Shown in pieces: positions 1-7,097 of a stretch of 19,277 bases of DNA. This DNA comes from JAIRTY01 sp050257395 (lineage in GTDB: Bacteria; Actinomycetota; Actinomycetes; Streptosporangiales; Streptosporangiaceae). The first letter of the stretch is position 1. Every line of letters begins with the position of its first letter. The notes under the pieces are model-generated. The model searched no databases and was not told the DNA's origin. It saw nothing but the letters and a program-made list of their open reading frames with translations. Made by a program: the position numbers and the translations under genes. The DNA is taken from contig JBLMWU010000052.1 of the NCBI GenBank assembly GCA_050257395.1, positions 1 to 19,277 of the forward strand. Reading direction: 5' to 3'.

Positions 1-858
1 GAGGAGGCCGACGGCGAAGTGGGCGGTGCGGAAGGGGGTGGGCATGCCGTAGTGCGCCGCCTTGGCGTCGTCGTCTACCCAGGGGAAGTCCCGGACGAGG
101 CTCTCCTTGACGCCGAACACGGCGTCCGAGTCGAGGTAGGGGCTGCCGTTGACGAACAGGTGGGTGGTCACCGGCCGGTAGCCGGGCGCCGAGATGAGGA
201 AATGGATGTGCGCGGGGCGGAACTGGTGCCGCCCGGAGGCGCGCAGCAGTTCCCCGGCCGGCCCGTCGTCGGGGATCGGGTAGTGGCTCGGCACGATGGT
301 GCGGAACCAGAAGCGGCCGTCCTCGTCGGCGGTGAACAGGCCGCGCAGGTTGCGGTCCGGCTGGATGCCGGGCTGCTGCACGTCGTAGAAGCCGTCCGCG
401 CTGGCCTGCCACACGTCGATCTGGGCCCCGGCCACCGGCTTGCCGTCCGGGCCGGTCACCTGCCCGGTGATCAGGCACGGGTCGCCCTCGCCGGCCAGCG
501 CGATGGTGTCGCCGAGCTCCCGCGGGGGCGAGTCCACCACGTGGAACGGGCCGGTCACCGTCGACTCGGTCGATCCGCCGGCCGCCCGGTGGTTGATGGT
601 CTCCACCAGCATCGACACCCCGAGGATGTCCGACATCAGGATGAACTCCTGCCGGGTGTCGTCGCACTTCTGGCCGGTCCGGGTGAGGAAGCTGATCGCC
701 TGGGCCCACTCCTCCTCGGTCAGCTCCACGTCCTTGACGAACGCGTGCAGGTGCCGGACGAGTGACGTCATCACCTCCCGCAGCCGGGGCGGGGCGGCGG
801 CGAAGCTGGCCGCCACCACCTCGGCCGAGCGCTCCTCGGTGAACAGCTCACGCTCCAT
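1..858 (-). CDS. Intradiol ring-cleavage dioxygenase (hydroxyquinol/catechol 1,2-dioxygenase type), 3' end cut by window
   Basis: The reading frame is open for 286 codons from an ATG at 858 to the window edge, with no stop yet, so only the extreme C-terminus is missing (relatives are roughly 280-300 residues). All four non-haem Fe(III) ligands are visible: Tyr158 in DGFYD, Tyr193 in SHYPIPDDGP, and His217 and His219 in RPAHIHF. The N-terminal part has the helical linker typical of catechol and hydroxyquinol 1,2-dioxygenases, followed by TESTVTGPFH, which I associate more with hydroxyquinol enzymes. Family members cleave a catechol or benzenetriol between the two hydroxyls with O2, giving a muconate or maleylacetate. 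An AGGAG lies 5 nt before the ATG. The start is 23 nt after the stop of the acyl-CoA ligase on the same strand, so the two are probably one operon. The ring substrate (catechol, chlorocatechol or hydroxyquinol) is inferred, not shown. Confidence 0.9.
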   Translation of the reverse strand, partial: MERELFTEERSAEVVAASFAAAPPRLREVMTSLVRHLHAFVKDVELTEEEWAQAISFLTRTGQKCDDTRQEFILMSDILGVSMLVETINHRAAGGSTESTVTGPFHVVDSPPRELGDTIALAGEGDPCLITGQVTGPDGKPVAGAQIDVWQASADGFYDVQQPGIQPDRNLRGLFTADEDGRFWFRTIVPSHYPIPDDGPAGELLRASGRHQFRPAHIHFLISAPGYRPVTTHLFVNGSPYLDSDAVFGVKESLVRDFPWVDDDAKAAHYGMPTPFRTAHFAVGLL

Positions 859-881
859 GCGGGCTCCTGAAGGGGTCGGCG

Positions 882-2501
882 CTACGCCTGATCGGAGTAG
901 TAGGTCTCGAACCGGGTGCGCAGCACATTCTTCTGGATTTTCCCGGTCGAGGTCTTGGGCAGTTCCGGGGCCACGATGACCGCCTTGGGGACCTTGTACC
1001 GGTCCAGCCGGGCGCTCAGCGCCTCGCGCAGCTCAGCGGGGTCGATGGCCTCGCCCGGCTTGGGCACCACCACGGCCGTGATCGCCTCGCTCCAGTGCTC
1101 GTGCGGCAGGCCCACCACGGCCACCTCGGCAACCCTCGGGTCGGCGCTGTAGATGGCCTTCTCCACCTCGATCGAGGCCACGTTCTCCCCGCCGGTCTTG
1201 ATCACGTCCTTGCGGCGGTCGGTGAACCAGAGGATGCCATCGCTGTCGAAATGCCCCACATCGCCGGAGTGGAACCATCCGTGCGCGAACACCTCCGCGG
1301 TCGCCTCGGGGTTCTTGAGGTACTCGGTCAGCGCGTGCGGGCTGCGGTAGACGATCTCGCCGGTCTCGCCCTGCGGCAGCAGCGTGCCGTCGGCGTCCAT
1401 GACCGCCGCCTGCACGCTGACCAGCGGCGTGCCCACCGCGCCGCTGTGCGACAGCTGGTGCTCGGGCCGGAACATGGTGGTGCCCGGGCTCATCTCCGTC
1501 TGCCCGAACATCAGGTAGAAGTCGCAGCCGAACGTCTCGATCGCCCGGCGCAGCTGGTCGTCCGGCATCGGGGCCATGGCGTAGCAGGCGCGGCGCAGGC
1601 TGGACACGTCGCGGGTGGCCATGTCCGGGTGGTCGAGCATGGCCCGGTACATCATGGGCAGCCCGAAGATCTGCGTGATCCGCTCGGACTCGATGAGCCT
1701 GAGCAGCCCTTCGGCGTCGAAGCCGCGCAGCACGTAGATGGTGGCGCCGACCATGACCGCGGGCGTGCAGAAGCAGTTGAGCTGCGCGGTGTGGAACAGC
1801 GGCATCATCGCGGCGAACCGGTCGTCCGGCCGGAAGCCCGCCTCCAGCGCCATCGCCATCGACTCGACGAAGATCGCGGTGTGGTTGCCGACCACGCCCT
1901 TGGGCAGCGACGTGGTGCCGCTGGTGTAGAGGTAGGTGATCGGGGCCCGGTCGTCGATCACGAACTCCGGTTCGCCGGTGCGGCCGCTCTGAATCGACGC
2001 GAGCTCGGTCCACTGCCGGTCCGGCCCGGGCTGCCACGGCGCGCCGGTGCCCGGCGCGACCAGGATGTCGGCGACCTCGGGCACCTTGTCCAGGGCCGGC
2101 ATGACGTAGTCGATGAGCTGCGTCTCCACCACCAGGCCGCGGGCCCCGGAATGGCCGAGCACGTGCGCGACCTCCTCGGGCCGCCAGCCCAGGTTGATGG
2201 GGACGCACACCAGGCCCAGCTTCGCGCAGGCGTAATACACGGCGAGGAACTCCGCGCTGTTGCCGGACGCGATGGCCAGCGGGTCGCCGGTCCGGTAGCC
2301 ACGGTCAGCCAGGCCGTGCGCCAGCCCGTTCACCCAACTATTGAATTCGCGGTAACTCCAGCGGCGCGCGCCGTCGACAACGGCGACGCCGGACGGGTTC
2401 CGGTCGGCCGCCCGGGTCAGCGAATCCCCGACGTTGACCCGCCGGATCAGGTTGGCCCACAGTTCCGCGCGCTCGGTGCTCTCAGCCACCGCGACCTCCA
2501 T
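882..2501 (-). CDS. AMP-forming acyl-CoA synthetase / acid-CoA ligase
   Basis: This 539-residue protein is full length for the ANL (adenylate-forming) superfamily. The phosphate-binding loop is YTSGTTSLPKG (192-202), with Ser where Gly is commonest. GQTEMSPG (333-340) is the adenine/acyl motif, HSGD (411-414) holds the ribose-binding Asp, DRRKDVIKTGGENV (428-441) is the hinge region, and TSTGK places the catalytic lysine at about 521. The enzyme activates a carboxylic acid with ATP and transfers it to CoA in the cytoplasm. Lying directly upstream of a ring-cleavage dioxygenase, it may activate an aromatic or alicyclic acid, but a medium-chain fatty acid is equally possible from sequence. Start choice is open: the ATG at 2501 is preceded by GAGGG, but a GTG at 2489, four codons in, has GGAGG five bases before it and would give MAESTERAELW. 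A 12-bp palindrome touches this start region. Confidence 0.93.
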   Translation of the reverse strand: MEVAVAESTERAELWANLIRRVNVGDSLTRAADRNPSGVAVVDGARRWSYREFNSWVNGLAHGLADRGYRTGDPLAIASGNSAEFLAVYYACAKLGLVCVPINLGWRPEEVAHVLGHSGARGLVVETQLIDYVMPALDKVPEVADILVAPGTGAPWQPGPDRQWTELASIQSGRTGEPEFVIDDRAPITYLYTSGTTSLPKGVVGNHTAIFVESMAMALEAGFRPDDRFAAMMPLFHTAQLNCFCTPAVMVGATIYVLRGFDAEGLLRLIESERITQIFGLPMMYRAMLDHPDMATRDVSSLRRACYAMAPMPDDQLRRAIETFGCDFYLMFGQTEMSPGTTMFRPEHQLSHSGAVGTPLVSVQAAVMDADGTLLPQGETGEIVYRSPHALTEYLKNPEATAEVFAHGWFHSGDVGHFDSDGILWFTDRRKDVIKTGGENVASIEVEKAIYSADPRVAEVAVVGLPHEHWSEAITAVVVPKPGEAIDPAELREALSARLDRYKVPKAVIVAPELPKTSTGKIQKNVLRTRFETYYSDQA

Positions 2502-2504
2502 CCC

Positions 2505-2516
2505 TCACAATTGTGA
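2505..2516. promoter_or_regulatory. Perfect 12-bp palindrome at the acyl-CoA ligase start, candidate operator
   Basis: TCACAATTGTGA is identical to its reverse complement. It ends 3 nt before the ligase ATG, or 15 nt before the alternative GTG. It is an AT-rich island in very GC-rich DNA, which suggests a binding site for a dimeric repressor of the ligase-dioxygenase operon. No dedicated regulator gene is adjacent apart from the divergent LacI-family gene, and the site lacks the central CG typical of LacI operators. Which protein binds it is unknown. Confidence 0.45.
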
Positions 2517-2954
2517 TCGGCCAGTCACTTGACGGCTGTGCCGGCTGATCAGTGAGGTCAAGGATGGCACCGAGATCCGCGGACTGCCAGCGGCGGTCAC
2601 CGCAGCGGCGGCTAAGTGATCGGTGAACCACTGCCTGGGAGAGAACGAGAAGCCCGCGGCCGGCCCCGCGACCCATTGGAGGCCGTGCCGGGCCCGGCCG
2701 CCAGCAGCCAGCCGCCCAGCCGGCCCCCCTGAGGGACGGGGCTGGGCGGAGCCCCCCCGGGTCGCCGGGCGGCTCAGGTTCCACTCGGCAAAGAAACGGT
2801 AAGGCACTAGCCGGGCAGGAGTAAACCCTGGTGAGGGATCCGGGCGCCCGGCTGCCGTGACCGCCCGCGGGATGCGCGGGCGAGGGCCTGACCGCCGTTC
2901 ACGCACATGTGGTACCCCTTATCCGGAACGTACGGGCGGGCGGCAGGGCGGAAC
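2517..2954. other. Divergent intergenic region with clustered GC-rich inverted repeats, no gene seen
   Basis: This gap separates the leftward ligase operon from the rightward LacI gene. Reading frames across it are Arg/Pro/Ala-rich low-complexity translations with no recognisable domain, so I call no gene. Inverted repeats are: CCGCCCAGCC / GGCTGGGCGG (2712-2721 and 2740-2749, 18-nt loop); GAGCC / GGCTC (2749-2753 and 2771-2775) enclosing CCCGG / CCGGG (2756-2760 and 2765-2769); the palindrome CCGGGCGCCCGG (2840-2851); and CGCCCGCG / CGCGGGCG (2862-2869 and 2875-2882, 5-nt loop). No convincing -35/-10 pair was found for either direction, although TTGAC-like hexamers occur at 2529 (plus) and 2561 (minus). 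Confidence 0.5.
2862..2882 (+). repeat. GC hairpin upstream of the LacI-family gene
   Basis: The arms CGCCCGCG and CGCGGGCG are exact complements, 8 bp long with a 5-nt loop (ggatg). The hairpin lies 72 nt before the chosen LacI start and 24 nt before the in-frame ATG at 2907. No T-run follows, so an intrinsic terminator is unlikely. It could be a leader structure or simply chance in DNA of this composition. Confidence 0.35.
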
Positions 2955-4031
2955 ATGGCGAGTCAGGCGAGCGATGCGCCGCGGCCGGCGGGGGGCCCGG
3001 GCGAGCCGCCGCGCCCGGCGGGGATCCGCGACGTCGCCCGGCTGGCCGGCGTCTCGGTCGCCTCGGCGAGCTTCGCCGTCAACGGGCAGCCGGGCGTGGC
3101 GCCCGCCACCCGCCGCCGCATCCTGGCCGCCGCGGAGCAACTCGGCTACCGCGCCAACCCGCAGGCCCAGGCGCTGCGCCGGGGACGCACCACCACCTAC
3201 GGCTTCGTGGTCCGCAACTTCGCCAACCCGTTCTTCCTCGAGGTGCTGAACGGCGCCGAGCAGGCCGCCGCGGAGGCGGGCGTGAGCCTGCTGCTGCTCG
3301 ACTCGCGGTACTCGCTGGAGCACGAGCGCAGGCACGTGCAGGAGATGGCAGCCCAGCGGCTGGCCGGGCTGGCGATCGCGCCGGTCGGCACCGGCGAGTC
3401 GATCCGGCTCTGGCAGGAACTGCGCCCCGGCACGCCGGTGGTGGCGCTGAACGCCACCGCCGGCCGCATCACCGGGCTGTCCCGGGTCGGCCCGGACAAC
3501 CGGGCGGCGGTGGAGCTGCCCATGCGCCGGCTCGCGGAGCTGGGGCACACCTCGGTGGCGTTCCTGTCCGCGCCGCGCAGCCTGATGCCCGACCCGGACC
3601 GGCTGCGGCACTTCCGGCAGCTGGCGAAGGACCTGGGGCTGCGCGGCACCGTCATGTACTCGCCGCTCACCCTGGACGACGTCAGGGCGGCCGCGTCGGT
3701 GCTGCTGGCCGCGCCCGGCGCGCCGGGCGCGATCATCACCAACTCCGACTACACCGCCCACGCGGTCTACAAGGCCGCCCGGGACCTGTCGCTGCGGGTC
3801 GGCCCGGCCGTGTCCGTGGTCGGCCACGACGACCTGCCCACCTCCGAGCTGCTGGATCCGCCGCTGGCGACGATCCGGCTGGACGGGCGGGAGCTGGGCC
3901 GGGCGCTGATGGCGCGGCTGCTCGGCGGGGGGCCGCCGGACCACTACGTGGCGCCGGTGGAACTGGTGCAGCGGGCCTCGCTTCAGCCGCCCGATACAGG
4001 CCGTTCATCTGCTGGTCACAGGGCTGGATGA
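2955..4031 (+). CDS. LacI-family transcriptional regulator
   Basis: The protein is 358 residues from the ATG at 2955. The N-terminal DNA-binding domain is clear: IRDVARLAGVSVASASFAVNG (about 24-44) is the LacI helix-turn-helix, followed by the hinge helix region around LGYRANPQAQALRRG. The rest is a periplasmic-binding-protein-like effector domain, with GFVVRNFANPFF at the start of the core and VGHDDLPTSELLDPPLATI near the end, both standard LacI/GalR landmarks. An in-frame ATG at 2907 would add 16 residues, but the DNA-binding domain does not need them and 2955 has AGGGCGG upstream. The gene is followed by about 215 nt and then the ABC transporter operon in the same direction. CG-centred palindromes in that gap are its probable operators, so it likely represses the transporter until a transported ligand binds. 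The ligand is unknown; many LacI proteins bind sugars, but this transporter is not of the usual sugar type. Confidence 0.93.
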   Translation: MASQASDAPRPAGGPGEPPRPAGIRDVARLAGVSVASASFAVNGQPGVAPATRRRILAAAEQLGYRANPQAQALRRGRTTTYGFVVRNFANPFFLEVLNGAEQAAAEAGVSLLLLDSRYSLEHERRHVQEMAAQRLAGLAIAPVGTGESIRLWQELRPGTPVVALNATAGRITGLSRVGPDNRAAVELPMRRLAELGHTSVAFLSAPRSLMPDPDRLRHFRQLAKDLGLRGTVMYSPLTLDDVRAAASVLLAAPGAPGAIITNSDYTAHAVYKAARDLSLRVGPAVSVVGHDDLPTSELLDPPLATIRLDGRELGRALMARLLGGGPPDHYVAPVELVQRASLQPPDTGRSSAGHRAG

Positions 4032-4059
4032 ACATCCGGGGAGCCCGGGCGTCAAGTCG

Positions 4060-4069
4060 GTAACGTTCC
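4060..4069. promoter_or_regulatory. Candidate upstream LacI-type half-perfect operator
   Basis: GTAACGTTCC has the perfect core AACGTT (4062-4067) with outer bases pairing in four of five positions per half. Its CG centre lies 52 bp before that of the stronger palindrome at 4112-4121, close to five helical turns. It sits directly against the -35 hexamer at 4070. Confidence 0.4.
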
Positions 4070-4102
4070 TTGACACCCCTATGAGGGGTGCGTGAGCATA
4101 CC
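4070..4102 (+). promoter_or_regulatory. Candidate promoter of the ABC transporter operon, with overlapping hairpin
   Basis: TTGACA at 4070-4075 matches the sigma-70-type -35 consensus exactly. The -10 is weak: nothing good lies at 17 nt, and the best AT-rich hexamer is CATACC at 4097-4102, 21 nt away. The arms CACCCCT (4074-4080) and AGGGGTG (4084-4090) form a 7-bp inverted repeat with a 3-nt spacer overlapping the -35 box. That may be a second protein site or a chance structure. Confidence 0.5.
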
Positions 4103-4111
4103 GCCGAATGC

Positions 4112-4121
4112 TAAACGTTTA
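4112..4121. promoter_or_regulatory. Putative LacI-family operator
   Basis: TAAACGTTTA is a perfect 10-bp palindrome with a central CG. It has the AAACGTTT core known from LacI/PurR-type operators (for example the PurR core GCAAACGTTTGC). It lies between the LacI-family gene and the transporter genes, just downstream of the -35 box, where a repressor would block initiation or early elongation. It is the most AT-rich stretch of this gap. Confidence 0.65.
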
Positions 4122-4245
4122 AGGCGATTCGTCCGGTGCTGTCAGCGGGGGGCAGGAGGTCGCGTTGACCTCTGGATTCTCACGCGCCGCGGCGTCCGGG
4201 CAGCCGCGCTCCGCTCCGCGGCGGGGAAGATCAGGAGGCACTCGC

Positions 4246-5370
4246 GTGAGATCGCCACAGAAGTTTGCCCTGGCAGGTATCGCCGCACTCGCGGTGCTCG
4301 CTGCCGGGTGCTCGTCCGGTTCGTCCTCGGGTTCCAGCGGCGGCACCGACTGGTCCGCCAAGACCTCCGCCTCGGCCGGCGGCGGCATGAGCGCGCTGGT
4401 CGCGGCCGCCAAGAAGGAGGGCACGCTCAACGTCATCGCGCTGCCCCCGGACTGGGCGAACTACGGCACCATCATCAAGACCTTCTCGCAGAAGTACGGG
4501 ATCAAGGTCAACTCCGCCAACCCCAGCGGCAGCAGCCAGGAGGAAGTGGACGCGATCAAGCAGCAGGCCGGCACCGCCGCCGCTCCCGACGTGGTCGACG
4601 TCGGCATGTCGGTCGCGCTCGCCAACACCAGCCTGTTCGCCCCGTACAAGGTCAGCACCTGGAACGACATCCCGGCCGCCCAGCGGGAGCCCAGCGGGCT
4701 CTGGTACCAGGACTACGGCGGCTACATGTCCATCGGGTACAACCCGGCCAAGTTCGGCACCATCACCTCGGTCAGCCAGCTGCTGGGACCGAAGTTCAAG
4801 AGCGCGGTGGCGCTGAACGGCAACCCGACCCAGGCCAACGCCGCGCTCAACGGGGTCATGATGGCCGGCCTGGCGACCGGCGGCACGCCTGACAGCATCG
4901 CCAAGGGAGTCGACTTCTTCCACAGCCTCAAGCAGGCCGGTAACTTCGTGCCCGTGCAGGCGACCCCGGCGACCATCAAGAACGGCTCGACGCCGGTCGT
5001 GATCAACTGGGACTACCTCAACACCGCCAGCGTCGTGGGCCAGACCAGCTGGAAGGTCTTCGTCCCCGGCAACGCGGTGCTGGGCGGCTACTACGCGCAG
5101 GCCATCAACAAGCAGGCACCGCACCCGGCGGCCGCGCGGCTGTGGGAGGAGTTCCTCTACTCCCAGGCCGCCGACGGCGGGCAGAACCTGTGGCTGCAGG
5201 GCGGGGCCCGGCCGGTTGAGATGTCCGCCATGACCACCAACAAGTCCATCGACTCCGCGGCCGCCGCGAAGCTGCCGCCGGTGTCGGGGAGCCCGGTGTT
5301 CCTGAACGCCAAGCAGTCCACGGACGCCGCGACCTACCTGGCGGCCAACTGGGCACAGGCCGTCAAGTAG
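4246..5370 (+). CDS. ABC transporter solute-binding lipoprotein (family 1, PotD/FbpA/PhnS-like)
   Basis: From the GTG at 4246 the protein has 374 residues and a compact lipoprotein signal peptide: Arg/Lys-containing start, hydrophobic core FALAGIAALAVLA and lipobox LAAGC with Cys22 as the lipidation site. A Gly/Ser linker follows. The mature part resembles the solute-binding proteins that partner two-permease PotBC-type systems, with features such as GYMSIGYNPAKFG and TPVVINWDYLN. It would capture the solute outside the membrane and deliver it to the two permeases downstream. AGGAGG lies 7 nt before the GTG. An in-frame TTG at 4165, with its own AGGAGGT 4 nt upstream, would add 27 residues before the signal peptide. 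I prefer 4246 because it leaves a normal signal sequence. Ligands of relatives include polyamines, ferric iron, thiamine and aminoethylphosphonate; none can be chosen here. Confidence 0.88.
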   Translation: MRSPQKFALAGIAALAVLAAGCSSGSSSGSSGGTDWSAKTSASAGGGMSALVAAAKKEGTLNVIALPPDWANYGTIIKTFSQKYGIKVNSANPSGSSQEEVDAIKQQAGTAAAPDVVDVGMSVALANTSLFAPYKVSTWNDIPAAQREPSGLWYQDYGGYMSIGYNPAKFGTITSVSQLLGPKFKSAVALNGNPTQANAALNGVMMAGLATGGTPDSIAKGVDFFHSLKQAGNFVPVQATPATIKNGSTPVVINWDYLNTASVVGQTSWKVFVPGNAVLGGYYAQAINKQAPHPAAARLWEEFLYSQAADGGQNLWLQGGARPVEMSAMTTNKSIDSAAAAKLPPVSGSPVFLNAKQSTDAATYLAANWAQAVK

Positions 5371-5380
5371 GCCAGGACGC

Positions 5381-6250
5381 TTGTCCACAACCGTGACGGC
5401 GCAGGCTGCCGCCCGGCCCGTGAGGGCCGGGCGGCGGCTTCCGCTTGCCTGGCTGGGCACCGTGCCGTTCTTCGGCTACGCCGGGGTGTTCCTGCTGCTG
5501 CCGACCGGCATCGTGGTGTGGGGCGCGATCAGGGACCCGGCAGGGCACGGCTTCAAGCTGTCCAGCCTCAAGCTGCTCGGCGACGCCGCCGTGCGGAGCA
5601 ACTTCGTCGGCTCGGTCGAGCTGTCCGGGATCTCCGCAGTGGCCGGTGCCGTGCTCGGCGCCGTGCTCGCCTACGCGGTGGCGAGCGGGAACCCCGACGG
5701 CATCGTGCGGCGGGTGTACCTCGCGGGCTCCGGCGTGCTGGCCCAGTTCGGCGGGGTGACGCTGGCCTTCGCGTTCCTCGCCGCCATCGGCCCCACCAGC
5801 GGGTTCCTGTTCCACGCCGGCTGGTTCTACGACTTCCCGCAAGGGATCGGGCTGATCTACATCTACTTCCAGATCCCGCTGATGGTGCTGGTGTTCCTGC
5901 CGGCCATCGACGGGCTGCGGGTGCAGTGGCGGGAGGCCACCGAGAACCTCGGCGGGTCGACGCTGCAGTACTGGCGGCACGTGGGCGGGCCGCTGCTGGT
6001 GCCCGCGTTCCTCGGGTCCACGCTGCTGCTGTTCGCCAACGCGCTGTCGGCCTACGCGACCATCCAGGCCTGGGACAACCAGATCGCCTACACCATCCCC
6101 CAGATGATCAGCACCTCCCTCACCAGCGAGGTCGGGCTGGCGTCCCCGAATGAGGCGCAGGTGCTGGCGCTCGGGACGGTGGTGCTGGTGGCGATCATCA
6201 TGACCTCGTACGCGCTGCTGCAGCGGAGGGCCGCGCGATGGCTGCGGTAA
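5381..6250 (+). CDS. ABC transporter permease, PotB-like
   Basis: This 289-residue membrane protein has about six hydrophobic segments, starting with PFFGYAGVFLLLPTGIVVWG. The cytoplasmic coupling (EAA) loop is visible as EATENLGGSTLQYWRHVGGP, followed by LLVP and the next membrane span. It forms half of the membrane channel and contacts the ATPase through that loop. The start is a TTG at 5381, 10 nt after the binding-protein stop, with AGGA a short distance upstream; a GTG at 5393 is a weaker alternative without a ribosome site. Its last 13 nt overlap the second permease gene, so the two are translationally coupled. Together with the next gene it matches the heterodimeric permease arrangement of polyamine, iron and phosphonate-type importers. 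Confidence 0.9.
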   Translation: MSTTVTAQAAARPVRAGRRLPLAWLGTVPFFGYAGVFLLLPTGIVVWGAIRDPAGHGFKLSSLKLLGDAAVRSNFVGSVELSGISAVAGAVLGAVLAYAVASGNPDGIVRRVYLAGSGVLAQFGGVTLAFAFLAAIGPTSGFLFHAGWFYDFPQGIGLIYIYFQIPLMVLVFLPAIDGLRVQWREATENLGGSTLQYWRHVGGPLLVPAFLGSTLLLFANALSAYATIQAWDNQIAYTIPQMISTSLTSEVGLASPNEAQVLALGTVVLVAIIMTSYALLQRRAARWLR

Positions 6251-7086
6251 GCCCGCTGGCCCCGGCCGCCCCGCCCGAGCATGCGCCGGCGCCCCGGCGC
6301 GGCCTGCAGGCCGGGCGGCGCCGGCGGCTGAACGCCTTCCGCTACCTGGTGTTCCTGATCTTCAGCCTGTTCTTCCTGCTGCCGCTGTTCGCGATGGCCC
6401 GCTTCTCGCTGGAGGGCCGCAAGCCCGGGCAGCTGTCCGGGGCCGCCTGGTCGCAGATCGTGTCCTATCCGAACCTGCTCGGCGCGATCGAGATCACCCT
6501 CGAGCTGGCCCTGCTCACCTGCGCGGTCATCCTGGTGCTGCTGGTGCCGACCATGATCTGGATCCGGCTGCGGGTCCAGTGGATCAGCCGGACCGTCGAG
6601 TTCCTGTGCCTGCTGCCGCTCACGATCCCGGCCATCGTGCTGGTGGTGGGGCTGGCCCCGGTGTACAACCGGATCCGCCACTACAACCTGTCCGCGCTGC
6701 AGCTGTTCTGGGTGTACGCGATCCTGGCGCTGCCGTACGCCTACCGGGCGCTGGCGGCCGGGCTGGACGCCATCGACACCAAGACGCTGTCCGAGGCGGC
6801 GCGCAGCCTGGGCGCGGGCTGGTTCACCGTCATCTGGCGGATCGTGGTGCCGAACATGCGCCAGGCGCTGCTGAACGCGGTGCTGCTGAGCGGCGCGCTG
6901 GTGCTGGGCGAGTTCACCATCGCCCAGCTGCTGCTCTACACGAACCTGCAGACCGCGCTTTACTACATCAGCCGGGAGTCAGCGAACGCCAGCGTGCTGT
7001 TCTCGACGTCCACGGCGGCGCTGCTGTTCGCCTTCGTGCTCCTGCTCATCCTGTCCTTCGCCGGCCGCCGCCGTCGCCGCGGATAA
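6238..7086 (+). CDS. ABC transporter permease, PotC-like
   Basis: The protein has 282 residues. After a basic, Pro/Ala-rich cytoplasmic N-terminus it has about six membrane segments, the first around YLVFLIFSLFFLLPLFAMA. The coupling loop reads LSEAARSLGAGWFTVIWRIV followed by VPNM, a good match to the EAA-G-VP pattern. It is the second half of the importer channel. GGAGGG lies 8 nt before the ATG, inside the end of the upstream permease gene, which it overlaps by 13 nt. The ATPase gene begins 11 nt after its stop. The C-terminus ends in an Arg-rich tail after the last span. Confidence 0.92.
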   Translation: MAAVSPLAPAAPPEHAPAPRRGLQAGRRRRLNAFRYLVFLIFSLFFLLPLFAMARFSLEGRKPGQLSGAAWSQIVSYPNLLGAIEITLELALLTCAVILVLLVPTMIWIRLRVQWISRTVEFLCLLPLTIPAIVLVVGLAPVYNRIRHYNLSALQLFWVYAILALPYAYRALAAGLDAIDTKTLSEAARSLGAGWFTVIWRIVVPNMRQALLNAVLLSGALVLGEFTIAQLLLYTNLQTALYYISRESANASVLFSTSTAALLFAFVLLLILSFAGRRRRRG

Positions 7087-7097
7087 AGGTGGACACT

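Noticed and set aside
2505..2906. Small minus-strand frames in the divergent gap
   Set aside because: The translation is Arg/Pro/Ala/Gly-rich, with no ribosome site or family resemblance. The stretch is better explained by inverted repeats.
4074..4090. Intrinsic terminator after the LacI-family gene
   Set aside because: The 7-bp inverted repeat has a 3-nt loop but no T-run, and it overlaps the -35 box, so a regulatory role is more likely than termination.
4231..5460. 409-codon minus-strand open frame
   Set aside because: Antisense to the binding-protein gene, which has a signal peptide and family features; the antisense product has none.
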